Translations under genes and position numbers: made by a program
In this document: one piece after another, positions 25,701 through 32,802 of the stretch
How positions within the stretch are numbered: position 1 is the stretch's first letter
Layout: each line of letters opens with the position of its first letter
Source: JACMQX01 sp044225675
GTDB lineage: Bacteria > Pseudomonadota > Gammaproteobacteria > Burkholderiales > Burkholderiaceae_C
NCBI GenBank assembly: GCA_044225675.1
Contig: JBGAIH010000001.1
Location: 186,001-250,000 of the forward strand
Reading direction: 5' to 3'
DNA length: 64,000 bases
Notes under the pieces: generated by a model
Database searches by the model: none
What the model saw: only the letters and a program-made list of their open reading frames with translations
Told to the model about the DNA's origin: nothing

Positions 25701-26516
25701 GACGTCCACGGCCACGGTACCGCAATTGAGGCGTTTTGGCGCGACCGGGGGCACTCGCTAACGGTTGTCCCGTATGAGAAGGCGGTCGGCGGCGTTTATG
25801 AATTGGGCGGACTGTCGCTCATCGATGTCTCTGGTCTCTCCAAGCCAATCATCTTTACTTCCATTCGCCGAGAGCTTCAAAGGAAAGGGCGCGTCGTCGT
25901 GTTTCACATGTCGGCTGAAATGCACTATCCGCTTGAGCAGGATCTCAATAAGCTGTTCGCTGCACAGCAGGCTGCCGATCCCATCGCATTCCTTGATTCC
26001 CTCGGGCAAGTGCTGAAAGGTGAGAGCGGCCCGTATTCCGAGAAAAAGCTACTTGAAGAAGAGGAAGTGGACATTTCGCGAAACCGAGCGCTCATTGCCT
26101 TTGCATCAGCCAAACACGAGAGGCTGTTTTCGTTGCTTGATCGGCGCGAGTTCGACTTCGTGGATGTAGTCGTGCCGAACGACGATACACCGCGCGCACG
26201 CGTCGCCCAAGTCGCTGCTGATTTCGTTTGCCAAAACTACCAAAACGCTGAGGTCACGCCAGTGTCTGTGGCGCCGCTGCTGAGCGTTGTTAACGCTCTG
26301 GATGAGCAATATTTGGAGCTTTACGGCGCCCGCGGCGCAAATGTGGAGCTTGGGTTGACCGGCTCGAAGGTTCAGGCAATTGCTGCGGCTGTGCTGGCCG
26401 CTGGCCGCAGGATTGCTCAGGCTTGGTACGTCAGCCCGACGGCATTCGATGAGAGTCGGTTTACTCAGGGTGTGCGTGAGGCCCACATCTACGACATTTC
26501 AATCGGGATGCCTTGA
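22791..26516 (+). CDS. Zinc ribbon / protein kinase / P-loop ATPase multidomain protein
   Basis: A 1241-residue protein. Residues 8-28: zinc ribbon with Cys 8, 11, 25 and 28. Residues 46-300: protein kinase, with glycine loop ELGRGFYGAAYV, Lys75, catalytic loop HNDLHSENL (Asp180, Asn185) and IDLGS (Asp211, DLG for DFG), so probably active. Residues 340-560: P-loop ATPase, Walker A GMRGCGKT (349-356), Walker B VLFLLDD (520-526). After a variable linker, residues about 925-1241 form an alternating strand/helix domain from VLTGLGFEERTL to GLTGSKVQAIAAAVLAAG, unrecognised, vaguely like nucleotide-sensor folds. Start at 22791 has an A/G-rich ribosome site. Architecture suggests a signalling or defence ATPase; function unknown. 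Confidence 0.75.
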   Translation: MKMGKYCCFFCPAKDYSEKSLDQECPFCGRTYGFVLSEKPSAIGQYRIVRELGRGFYGAAYVAERGAFRKSFVLKISPVVFYSFFGKASFEEETQKHATLSKSAEHVVGIDDAFDEDIVFGDGVTTLRCHVTVLDFVDGDLLQDYLEGTLAANAGNVCQIAIDLLRIRGEFEAHQLNHNDLHSENLIVERLAPQARRMDAIDGTIRVKAIDLGSISDGSKSTEQRLGDMYSIALHVDKLLDRLLAKQADLDDRDCRTALALQSIVHGLLSDGHKVRHPNFEDLEAQIREAYYRASQPWRPWTNPLNLKGFGDHYNAQTLVSWDVPRLLVDPQNRWLAEVTKPGAQIITGMRGCGKTMLLRALDIHARAARLGDAGKLETSDEVVERIRNDKFVGLFVSAMRLLELRHSTSKIEYRLTRLFVYYALQAARALMHLRDLDEKVIAPAAHTRLAEAVSAYLEGAEDVLQSSSLEDLERRLERYAVLATRGSSPIEVRQAPTEVFQRLAESLRGCSSVFADSTVLFLLDDVSTRYLEIERVEELLSALLFQAPNCAFKCTSEWQTIELGLRSPGRIHPSRIDRDLAVFDLGADVFETVNGTGKDKGTDFVEQVLKQRARYYAAHPSIGPRKLLGDVPLETVAREIAASSNTSRDRKQVYRGISCLTNVCVGDIGDVIKLYEEILKQATTSKGELPVPIPPAVQSECFQTLSSRRIYDLNRRGGYFMNHAEAFSQAAHQLLVVFSKKGGKKSGSVSRLRQFTSIYVRVSADSPEGLNLQIDKLRELIDAGVFVYSDSSPRSKTKDSNPIQQFKLSFRKIYGVAAYIGLSDRDRFELSGQNLLDWLTAPNKDAMRDILLRNQIGEEAGLASEEDAMESVQALSNEGSASAESRSEQTQPGLFEEPQTVQVIDRMKPLSEALAKPLGVQIRELQPGDLGSLGIESVLTGLGFEERTLQSNDVLSAALSGASVHAVRYDVHGHGTAIEAFWRDRGHSLTVVPYEKAVGGVYELGGLSLIDVSGLSKPIIFTSIRRELQRKGRVVVFHMSAEMHYPLEQDLNKLFAAQQAADPIAFLDSLGQVLKGESGPYSEKKLLEEEEVDISRNRALIAFASAKHERLFSLLDRREFDFVDVVVPNDDTPRARVAQVAADFVCQNYQNAEVTPVSVAPLLSVVNALDEQYLELYGARGANVELGLTGSKVQAIAAAVLAAGRRIAQAWYVSPTAFDESRFTQGVREAHIYDISIGMP

Positions 26517-26628
26517 GGGTTTGCCTCCTCGCTCCTTTTTCACGCGCATAGGCGAGGGGGCTTCGTACGAACGGAGTCTTGGTGCGCGTGGCTTTAGGCG
26601 AAGTGGCTCCTGTACGAGCAGGGGTGCT

Positions 26629-27534
26629 TTAACTCGCGTTCGAAGGTCTGGGCATGTAGGGCTCTATCGTTTCTAGGTTGGCAATCACGACTTGCCGATG
26701 TCCTGATCTCGGCTGACCGTTCTTTTCCAAGCCTAGCTTGTATAGCGTGTAGTACAGCATCGCTTGCCTGCAGGGCATCTCTACTTTGCCCTTGCACATT
26801 GCGTAGTCGAGCTCGATACCTCGTTTCTGTGCGGGGGTTAAATCAGGGTGCGGCACAAGGACTAGTGTGAGTTCACGATTCCATGCCGTGTCCTGGCGCC
26901 CGGTCACGTTGGAAGGGGAGAGGTCCCCCGCCCGCAGTATTCGTCCGACCACGAAATCACGGAACTCGCGGTTCAGATAGCAGTAAGCGCGCACGTGCCA
27001 CCGCATCCCGTCATGCCCGAAGGCGTGAGGGCTGATCCGACGCGTCGCCGGCTCTTGACGCGTCGCCGACTGGTACTCGACCTCCAGTGCCAAACTTTCG
27101 TTGATGGCTCGCACAAGCTTCTTCAGCGTTTGCTCTTCGACGGTGCGAGTTGGTACCGGGGCCGAAGAGATGGGGGGCGCGCTTTTGATAAACGCGTTCT
27201 GAGGCGGCAAAACGCCTTGTTCGAGAGCCAAGAGCTGAGCAAGGTACTGGCCCTGGCCCGAGGTCGCAAACCCGCGCTGGAAATTCTCCTCCGCCACGTA
27301 GAACTTCTCGGTCGCGCTGTAACGCGTGTTCCCCGGGAAGCTCTCCTGGTAGCGCTTCAAGTCGGCTGAGGCCTGTGGCACCGAGATACCGAAGAAGTCG
27401 GTGAGGTCGGCGCGGTTGATTCGGCCATCCCATTGGAGGCGGAAGTCTATGAACTGCAGTCGACGCTCCTGCCCCCACCGGGGGCCCTTGCCATCCTCGA
27501 CGGCTTTCGGCTCGATCGTGTTGTCGGTTTTCAT
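26629..27534 (-). CDS. WYL domain transcriptional regulator (CapW/BrxR-like)
   Basis: A 301-residue protein: N-terminal winged HTH (RRLQFIDFRLQWDGRINRAD then LTDFFGISVPQASADLKRYQ), a central WYL domain (LALEVEYQSATRQEPATRRI, SPHAFGHDGMRWHVRAYCYL, FRDFVVGRILRA) and a C-terminal WCX-like extension. This is the layout of CapW/BrxR repressors that control CBASS, BREX and other defence loci. It is divergent from the ubiquitin-like operon with 125 bases between, where a palindrome overlaps the operon promoter. On its own strand TATACT lies only six bases before the ATG at 27534, so the mRNA may be almost leaderless. Confidence 0.85.
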   Translation of the reverse strand: MKTDNTIEPKAVEDGKGPRWGQERRLQFIDFRLQWDGRINRADLTDFFGISVPQASADLKRYQESFPGNTRYSATEKFYVAEENFQRGFATSGQGQYLAQLLALEQGVLPPQNAFIKSAPPISSAPVPTRTVEEQTLKKLVRAINESLALEVEYQSATRQEPATRRISPHAFGHDGMRWHVRAYCYLNREFRDFVVGRILRAGDLSPSNVTGRQDTAWNRELTLVLVPHPDLTPAQKRGIELDYAMCKGKVEMPCRQAMLYYTLYKLGLEKNGQPRSGHRQVVIANLETIEPYMPRPSNAS

Positions 27535-27551
27535 GCTGCAAGTATAAAAAC

Positions 27552-27581
27552 TTGACTAGTTAAAAAAGTATCCGTATACTT
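27552..27581 (+). promoter_or_regulatory. Sigma70 promoter with overlapping operator palindrome
   Basis: TTGACT (27552-27557), 17-base spacer, TATACT (27575-27580): close to the consensus and directed at the ubiquitin-like operon. The palindrome AAGTAT-CCGT-ATACTT (27566-27581) covers the -10 element, and AACT-N5-AGTT covers the -35 region, well placed for repression by the adjacent WYL protein. Confidence 0.75.
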
Positions 27582-27659
27582 TGTGTACGCATCTGAGGGT
27601 GCGTCCGGGCGGCGCGGTGTTGCTCGAGCTGGTCGGGCAAACCCCGACGGAAAGGTCAT

Positions 27660-27926
27660 ATGGAACATGAAGTCCTTCACGAGCCGGGCGCAGCCGGCAA
27701 GGGCCACGCCCACATCATCACCATCGAGGTCGACGGCACGCCGCGGACGATCGAGCAGGGCAAGTACTTGGTGAGCGCGCTCAAGGCGATGTTCGGCATC
27801 CCGCCGGACTACGAGCTCGACCGCGTGGTCGGCGGCAAGTTCATCGCGTTGGCGGACAACGAGACGATCCAGTTGCACCCCCACGAGCAGTTCGTCAGCC
27901 ACGTGCGCCACGGGGGCTCGTCGTGA
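27660..27926 (+). CDS. Ubiquitin-like protein with processable GG-SS tail
   Basis: An 88-residue ubiquitin-like protein: HIITIEVDGTPRTIEQGKYL then VSALKAMFGIPPDYELDRVV and the end FVSHVRHGGSS. Single-domain relative of the bacterial multi-ubiquitin family. The C-terminus has Gly85-Gly86 followed by two serines, so it resembles a pro-ubiquitin that must be trimmed before activation; the JAMM peptidase two genes downstream is the likely protease. AAGG precedes the ATG, and a GTCGGG/CCCGAC hairpin (27632-27648) lies just upstream of it. It would be adenylated by the ThiF protein and attached to a target. Confidence 0.8.
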   Translation: MEHEVLHEPGAAGKGHAHIITIEVDGTPRTIEQGKYLVSALKAMFGIPPDYELDRVVGGKFIALADNETIQLHPHEQFVSHVRHGGSS

Positions 27927-28255
27927 AAGCCTCGGAGGAAGAAGTTAACGCCCTGAAGGCGTTGAGCCCAGGCGCTGTCGCGATGAGCGAGGGCGGAGGC
28001 CACTTCGTGTACCTGCCGGGGTTGCAACTGCCGGCCGCCGGCCAGGTCCGGGTAGTCGATGCGCTCCTCGGCCTCTCGTCCATGAGCGGATACACGACTC
28101 GTCTGTTTCTGTCTCAGGCAGTTCCTGAGCGCGCTTCCAACTGGACTCAGCAAATGCTCTTCGGCCGCGCCTGGCATACGTGGTCGTGGCAGGGCGTGCC
28201 CCGTGCGCAGGCTGCTATTCAGATTCTGCGCGAGCATATGGAGGCGCTCAAATGA
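27923..28255 (+). CDS. E2-like protein lacking cysteine (Prok-E2_E-like)
   Basis: A 110-residue protein starting at GTG 27923, overlapping the Ubl stop (GTGA). The segments GHFVYLPGLQLP, GYTTRLFLSQAVP and NWTQQMLFGRAWHTWSWQGV fit the small prokaryotic E2/UBC-like proteins (Prok-E2_E type) that sit between Ubl and JAB genes. There is no cysteine anywhere in the protein, so a normal thioester E2 reaction is impossible; Ser, Thr or another residue would have to act, or the protein is a non-catalytic adaptor. Assignment depends strongly on gene order. Confidence 0.6.
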   Translation: MKASEEEVNALKALSPGAVAMSEGGGHFVYLPGLQLPAAGQVRVVDALLGLSSMSGYTTRLFLSQAVPERASNWTQQMLFGRAWHTWSWQGVPRAQAAIQILREHMEALK

Positions 28256-28767
28256 AGACGGCCTTCCGCATAGAGCAAGGTCTGCTCGACGCCATTCACC
28301 GTGACCTTGACCGTCAGCACGCCTTCGCTCATGAGCGCGTCGGCTTCATTGCCTGCGCGACATCCGACCTGCCGGACGGCATGCTCCTCCTGGCCGACGA
28401 GTATCTGCCCGTGGCGGATGACGATTACGTCAATGTCTCCACGGTCGGCGCCATGATGGGGCCGGGTGCAGTTCGCAAAGCGCTGGAGTATGCGTACGGC
28501 CGCAGCAAGGTGGTGATGCTCCATGTGCATCGCCATGAGCACCGTGGCAAACCTGGCTTCAGCAAGGTGGACCTGTCGGAGAGCGCCAAGTTTGTTCCCG
28601 ACTTCTGGAAAGTGCGCCCCGGTTTGCCGCATGGAATCATCGTGCTGAGCCGCGACTCGATGTCGGGTTTGGCATGGGACCCCAAGATGCGTCAGCCTCT
28701 GCCGATCGGCCAGATGGCGGTCATCGGGCGACCGCTTACCATCTTCGGAAAGTGGTGGCGCTCATGA
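28252..28767 (+). CDS. JAB/JAMM metallopeptidase
   Basis: A 171-residue MPN/JAB-domain protein. The JAMM zinc site is complete: Glu28 (HERVGF), His91-x-His93 (MLHVHRHEH) and Ser104-x-x-Asp107 (FSKVD). Such peptidases cut after the terminal Gly-Gly of ubiquitin-like proteins, either to mature the precursor or to remove it from targets. Its start overlaps the E2-like stop (ATGA) and its stop overlaps the E1-like start (ATGA). Confidence 0.85.
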   Translation: MKTAFRIEQGLLDAIHRDLDRQHAFAHERVGFIACATSDLPDGMLLLADEYLPVADDDYVNVSTVGAMMGPGAVRKALEYAYGRSKVVMLHVHRHEHRGKPGFSKVDLSESAKFVPDFWKVRPGLPHGIIVLSRDSMSGLAWDPKMRQPLPIGQMAVIGRPLTIFGKWWRS

Positions 28768-29573
28768 GGGAACATCTACAGCGCCAGGGATTTCTGGGCC
28801 CGAACAGCGATGAGCGCATCGCCTCTGCGCGGGGCGGTATCGTCGGTTTGTGCGGTGGCGGCTCTCATGTTGCCCAGCAGCTTGCCCACATTGGTCTAGG
28901 ACGTTTCGAATTGATGGATTTCGACCGCGCGGACGACACCAACCGTAATCGCATGGTCGGCCTGACGGCCCGTGCGGCCCGGCTGCAGCGACCGAAAACC
29001 GACGTCATGCGCAAACTGGTCAAGGCTGTGAACCCGTCGGCGAAGGTCAACGCGTTCACCGGCCGGTGGCAGGACAACGTTACCGCATTGCGCAGCTGTG
29101 ACGTCATTTTCGGCTGTGTGGACTCCTACGAGCAGCGTCGGCAGCTCGAGCTCTTTGCTCGCCGCTATCTCATTCCCTATATCGATGTCGGCATGGACGT
29201 TACCGGGGACGAGGGACGCTTCGTTATCTCGGGCCAGGTCATCCTGTCGATGCCGGGCTGCCCTTGCATGCGGTGCATGGGCTTTCTTACCGAAGAGCTG
29301 CTGGCCGCAGAAGCCAATCGGTACGGCGCCGCTGGCGGACGGCCTCAGGTGGTGTGGCCCAACGGCGTCCTGGCTTCCACGGCGGTGGGCCTCTTCATGA
29401 ACTTGCTCACGCCGTGGAACGGCGCGGCTCCGCCGCCCCTGTACAGTGAATACGATGGCAACCGAATGACCATCACACCCAGCCGTCGCTTGATGTACCT
29501 GAACGGCATGAGGTGCCCGCACTTTTCGCTGGAGCCGGGTGGGTTGGGTGATGTTAATTGGGGGCCGGGCTGA
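28764..29573 (+). CDS. E1-like ThiF family adenylyltransferase
   Basis: A 269-residue ThiF/E1-like protein. The nucleotide-binding segment is GIVGLCGGGSHVAQQLAHIG (GxxGGGS at 28-34), then LMDFDRADDTNRNRMVGLT with the ATP-binding Asp and the Arg of the N-R-N-R stretch, FGCVDSYEQRRQLE, and the Cys-rich PGCPCMRCMGF, which may bind zinc or hold the catalytic Cys. It should adenylate the Gly-Gly end of the 88-residue Ubl. Last of four overlapping genes; the order Ubl, E2-like, JAB, E1 matches bacterial Bil/Bub-type conjugation operons. Confidence 0.85.
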   Translation: MREHLQRQGFLGPNSDERIASARGGIVGLCGGGSHVAQQLAHIGLGRFELMDFDRADDTNRNRMVGLTARAARLQRPKTDVMRKLVKAVNPSAKVNAFTGRWQDNVTALRSCDVIFGCVDSYEQRRQLELFARRYLIPYIDVGMDVTGDEGRFVISGQVILSMPGCPCMRCMGFLTEELLAAEANRYGAAGGRPQVVWPNGVLASTAVGLFMNLLTPWNGAAPPPLYSEYDGNRMTITPSRRLMYLNGMRCPHFSLEPGGLGDVNWGPG

Positions 29574-29613
29574 GCCCGGTGCCTGCAGTACGACTCTTGG
29601 AATATGAAGCATT

Positions 29614-29629
29614 GCCCGGTCATCCGGGC
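29614..29629 (+). other. Hairpin just upstream of the helicase ribosome site
   Basis: GCCCGG-TCAT-CCGGGC, a perfect 6-bp stem with a four-base loop, followed by TAAGGGAGATAAGAA and the ATG of the helicase gene. It may lower read-through or tune translation of the helicase relative to the four upstream genes. A similar hairpin precedes the Ubl start. Confidence 0.4.
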
Positions 29630-29644
29630 TAAGGGAGATAAGAA

Positions 29645-32551
29645 ATGACGGAACTGGCGAGCGAGGCCAATCTGCAGGCTGAGGGGCTGACCAAGGAGCA
29701 GGCGGCCGCGGCTGCGGATGACGCGTCGGCGATTTTGTGTATCGCATGCGCGGGCTCAGGCAAGTCCCAAACGCTGGCATACCGTATCGCCAGGTTGATG
29801 TCCCAGGGCGTGCCGGCATCGAGCATCGTGGCCATCACTTTCACAGAAAAGGCGGCCGACTCGATCAAGCGTCGCGTGGCAAAGGTCCTTGCGCAGACCG
29901 GCCAGAGCGTGAACCTCATCGGCCAGATGTATATCGGCACCATTCACGCGTTCTGCCGCAACGTGCTTGGCGACGCCGATGCCGTATTCCGCCAATTCGA
30001 CGTCCTCGATGCCAATCGGTTCATGCTGTACCTGATGTCCAGGTATTACGAATTGGGTGTCGCCGAGTTGCGGGACCGTTTCAAGGACAAGTACTTCGCC
30101 ACACTCAAGGAGGTGCGCAACGCCTGGAACATCTACCGAGACGAAGGCCTTAGCTTGGAGGAAATTGAGGCGCGCGACAGTGAAATCGGCTTTACCTTGC
30201 GCTCCATCGAGACCTGCCTGAACCGCGACCAGTTCATCGATTTCTCGTCGATGGTCCGCTTGACGGCCGACAGGGCCAAGAGCGATGAACGTGTTCGGCG
30301 CCGTCTGGCAGCCATCTCGCATTTGCTCATCGACGAGTACCAAGACGTCTCCGGAGCCCAGGAGGAACTCATCTCCGCCATTCATGGCTTGGGCGCCAAG
30401 ATCTTTGTTGTCGGCGATGACGACCAGTCCATCTACGGCTGGCGTGGGGCGCATGTCTCCAACATCCTCGAGTTCTCGCAGCGCTATTCGGGGGCCTCAG
30501 AACACGTTCTTGCGACGAACTTCCGCAGTACTAGGGCCATCGTGGCCGCATCCAACGCGTTCATCGGCGCACAGCTCGGCCCGCAGCGCTTGTACAAGGA
30601 GCCTCGCGAGCACCAAGACCTGACACCAAGCCATCTAGGGGTCCACTACTTCGAATATCGCGAGGAGGAAGCGCAATGGGTTGCCGAGCGCATTGCGGCC
30701 CTCCTGGGTACGACCTACGACCGTGACGGCGAGGTCCGAGGCCTGACGCTCGGTGACTTTGCCATCCTCATGCGCTCCACCAAGGAGCCAGAACAAGACG
30801 GCCACCCTCGGCATGCTGCGTTTACGCGAGAGCTGGAGGCCAGAGGGATTCGCTACACGTTGAACGCTGGCGGCAGCGTGTTTGACCGGCCTGCAGTTGC
30901 CGCACTGCGCCAGACTTTCATCGCTCTCCAGGAAAGCTCGCTGACTCGGCTTCAGGCGCTGCAGTTGATCGACAATTTCATTCGACCTGCATTTCCGCGA
31001 GTTGATGTTAATACGACGTACAGGGTCCTCTCGGATTGGGGCCGCCGTATACACGCTCCCACCGGGGCCGGGACCGTCCGGCAGCGCCTGTTTCCGCAGG
31101 AGTTGTTGGGTGATCTGCTTGAGGCTTTCAATGTGGCAGGCAGTGCACTCTCCGACGACGTCATGCGCGACATCGGGCTGTTCAGCCGGATGCTTCAGGA
31201 TGTAGAGGGTGTCTACCTTAGCATCGATTCGGGGAACCGCTTCACTTCCGTCGTGCGCTTCCTCGAAAGGGTTGCGCCCGAGGGTTATGACGTTACTACC
31301 GAGGATATCGTCAGCCGACCGGATGCCGTCATGGTCTCGACTGTGCACCAGGTCAAGGGGCTCGAGTTTCCGGTCGTGTTTGTGGTCGACGTCGTCCCTG
31401 GCCGTTTCCCCGGCAAGCGCTCCAGCTACCGCGGCGCCTTGCCCGACGACCTTATCCAGCCCGCGGTGCGTCGCGGCGCCTATGCCAACACCAGGGAGGC
31501 GGAAGCCCGGTTGTTCTATACCGCGCTTACCCGTGCCGAACGCTACCTCTACGTCACCGGGGCGAAGACGCTCCCGCAGGGCAGGCGTGCCAACAAGCAG
31601 TCTGAGTTCGCCGTGGCGTTGCGCGACGATGAGCTGGTGGCAGATTTCCATATGGCACCGGTAGGCCTGACAAAGTCTCCGCCGCGCCAACGCGGCGATG
31701 AAGCGACGATGCCGACGTCCTTCAGCGACGTGAAGTACTACCTTCACTGTCCGATGGACTATCGCTTCCGTAAGGGCTTTGGCTTCAGCCCGCCGGTACC
31801 GGAGCTGTTCGGCTATGGGCGGGTGGTTCATGTGGCGATCGAGAAGCTGCACGAGCGCTTCGCATCGAATGCGCCAACCGCGGAGCAAGCTGAGGCGGTG
31901 GCTGAAGACAACTTCCACCTTAAGCATGTCGCGCCCAGCCGGGAGCCTGAAACTCGTCCCGGAGCCTATGAGCGTGCGAAAGCCAAGGCCAAGCAGATTG
32001 CGGTTGCTTACGTCCAGGAATTCGCCGATGACTTTGTCCACCAGCGACAAGTGGAGGTGAGGTTCGAGATTCCCGCGCAGGGATGCCTCATCACCGGTTC
32101 GATCGACTTGCTGATGCGCTATGACGAGCACGGTGAAATCGTCGAGGCACATGTCATCGACTTCAAGACGATGGAGGGGGGTGACAATCCGGTGCTCAAT
32201 GCCAAACTGGATTGGCGTGAGCTTTCGCTGCAGGTGCAGCTCTATGCGAAAGCAGCGCGCGAGGTGCTCGGGGAGAACGCCGCAACCGGCTCGATTCACC
32301 TGCTGAAGGACCACCAACGGGTAGATGTGCCGATTGATGAGGCTGCCGTCGACGCGGCCATCCGCAATGTCGAATGGGCGGTCCAGGGCATTCTGGAGAA
32401 GGACTATCCGATGCGGCCGTCCGAGGCGAAATGCGCCGATTGCGACTTCAAACGCCTGTGCCCCAAGGTGATGCAGCCGTTCCGATCGGGGGCCGGTGTG
32501 CCGCCGGCGATTCACACGCCCGCGGGGCCCTTGAATGCTGCAGCGGTGTAG
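29645..32551 (+). CDS. UvrD-type helicase fused to a PD-(D/E)XK nuclease with four-Cys cluster
   Basis: A 968-residue SF1A helicase: Walker A ACAGSGKS (34-41), ITFTEKAAD (motif Ia), IDEYQDV (229-235, motif II), GDDDQSIYGWRGA (III), TVHQVKGLEFPVVFVV (V) and FYTALTRAERYLYV (VI). The C-terminal 280 residues are an AddB/Cas4-like nuclease: Asp821 (GSID) and DFKT (Asp839, Lys841), with Cys702, 930, 933 and 939 placed like an iron-sulfur cluster. It starts 71 bases after the E1-like gene and is probably co-transcribed. It could be the DNA-degrading effector or target of the conjugation system, an inference from context; a general DNA-repair role is the alternative. Confidence 0.85.
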   Translation: MTELASEANLQAEGLTKEQAAAAADDASAILCIACAGSGKSQTLAYRIARLMSQGVPASSIVAITFTEKAADSIKRRVAKVLAQTGQSVNLIGQMYIGTIHAFCRNVLGDADAVFRQFDVLDANRFMLYLMSRYYELGVAELRDRFKDKYFATLKEVRNAWNIYRDEGLSLEEIEARDSEIGFTLRSIETCLNRDQFIDFSSMVRLTADRAKSDERVRRRLAAISHLLIDEYQDVSGAQEELISAIHGLGAKIFVVGDDDQSIYGWRGAHVSNILEFSQRYSGASEHVLATNFRSTRAIVAASNAFIGAQLGPQRLYKEPREHQDLTPSHLGVHYFEYREEEAQWVAERIAALLGTTYDRDGEVRGLTLGDFAILMRSTKEPEQDGHPRHAAFTRELEARGIRYTLNAGGSVFDRPAVAALRQTFIALQESSLTRLQALQLIDNFIRPAFPRVDVNTTYRVLSDWGRRIHAPTGAGTVRQRLFPQELLGDLLEAFNVAGSALSDDVMRDIGLFSRMLQDVEGVYLSIDSGNRFTSVVRFLERVAPEGYDVTTEDIVSRPDAVMVSTVHQVKGLEFPVVFVVDVVPGRFPGKRSSYRGALPDDLIQPAVRRGAYANTREAEARLFYTALTRAERYLYVTGAKTLPQGRRANKQSEFAVALRDDELVADFHMAPVGLTKSPPRQRGDEATMPTSFSDVKYYLHCPMDYRFRKGFGFSPPVPELFGYGRVVHVAIEKLHERFASNAPTAEQAEAVAEDNFHLKHVAPSREPETRPGAYERAKAKAKQIAVAYVQEFADDFVHQRQVEVRFEIPAQGCLITGSIDLLMRYDEHGEIVEAHVIDFKTMEGGDNPVLNAKLDWRELSLQVQLYAKAAREVLGENAATGSIHLLKDHQRVDVPIDEAAVDAAIRNVEWAVQGILEKDYPMRPSEAKCADCDFKRLCPKVMQPFRSGAGVPPAIHTPAGPLNAAAV

Positions 32552-32703
32552 TGCTGCAAGGGGGCAACCCAAGCACGAGCAGGGGGCAGACTGGCCTGCG
32601 AACCCTCGCGAGTGCTGAACTAGCGTGCATCTTCGTGAAATTGCCGAGATGAGGGGGAAGATCCTGCGAAAATGTTATGTTGCTTGGTTTATTACTGATG
32701 GGT

Positions 32704-32726
32704 AGGAGCTTTTGAGAACAGCTCCT
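32704..32726. promoter_or_regulatory. AGGAGCT/AGCTCCT palindrome before the methyltransferase
   Basis: Inverted repeat AGGAGCT (32704-32710) and AGCTCCT (32720-32726) with a nine-base centre, 77 bases before the methyltransferase start, in the 251-base gap 32552-32802. An AT-rich promoter-like stretch (TGTTATGTTGCTTGGTTTATT) lies just upstream. It may be an operator for controlled expression of the methyltransferase. Confidence 0.4.
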
Positions 32727-32802
32727 GCAATGGGGCACAACAGAGAGTTTGCAGACCGCTATGGGACAGCGCGATACAAAGTCCGGATGGACGAAGCAAT
32801 CA

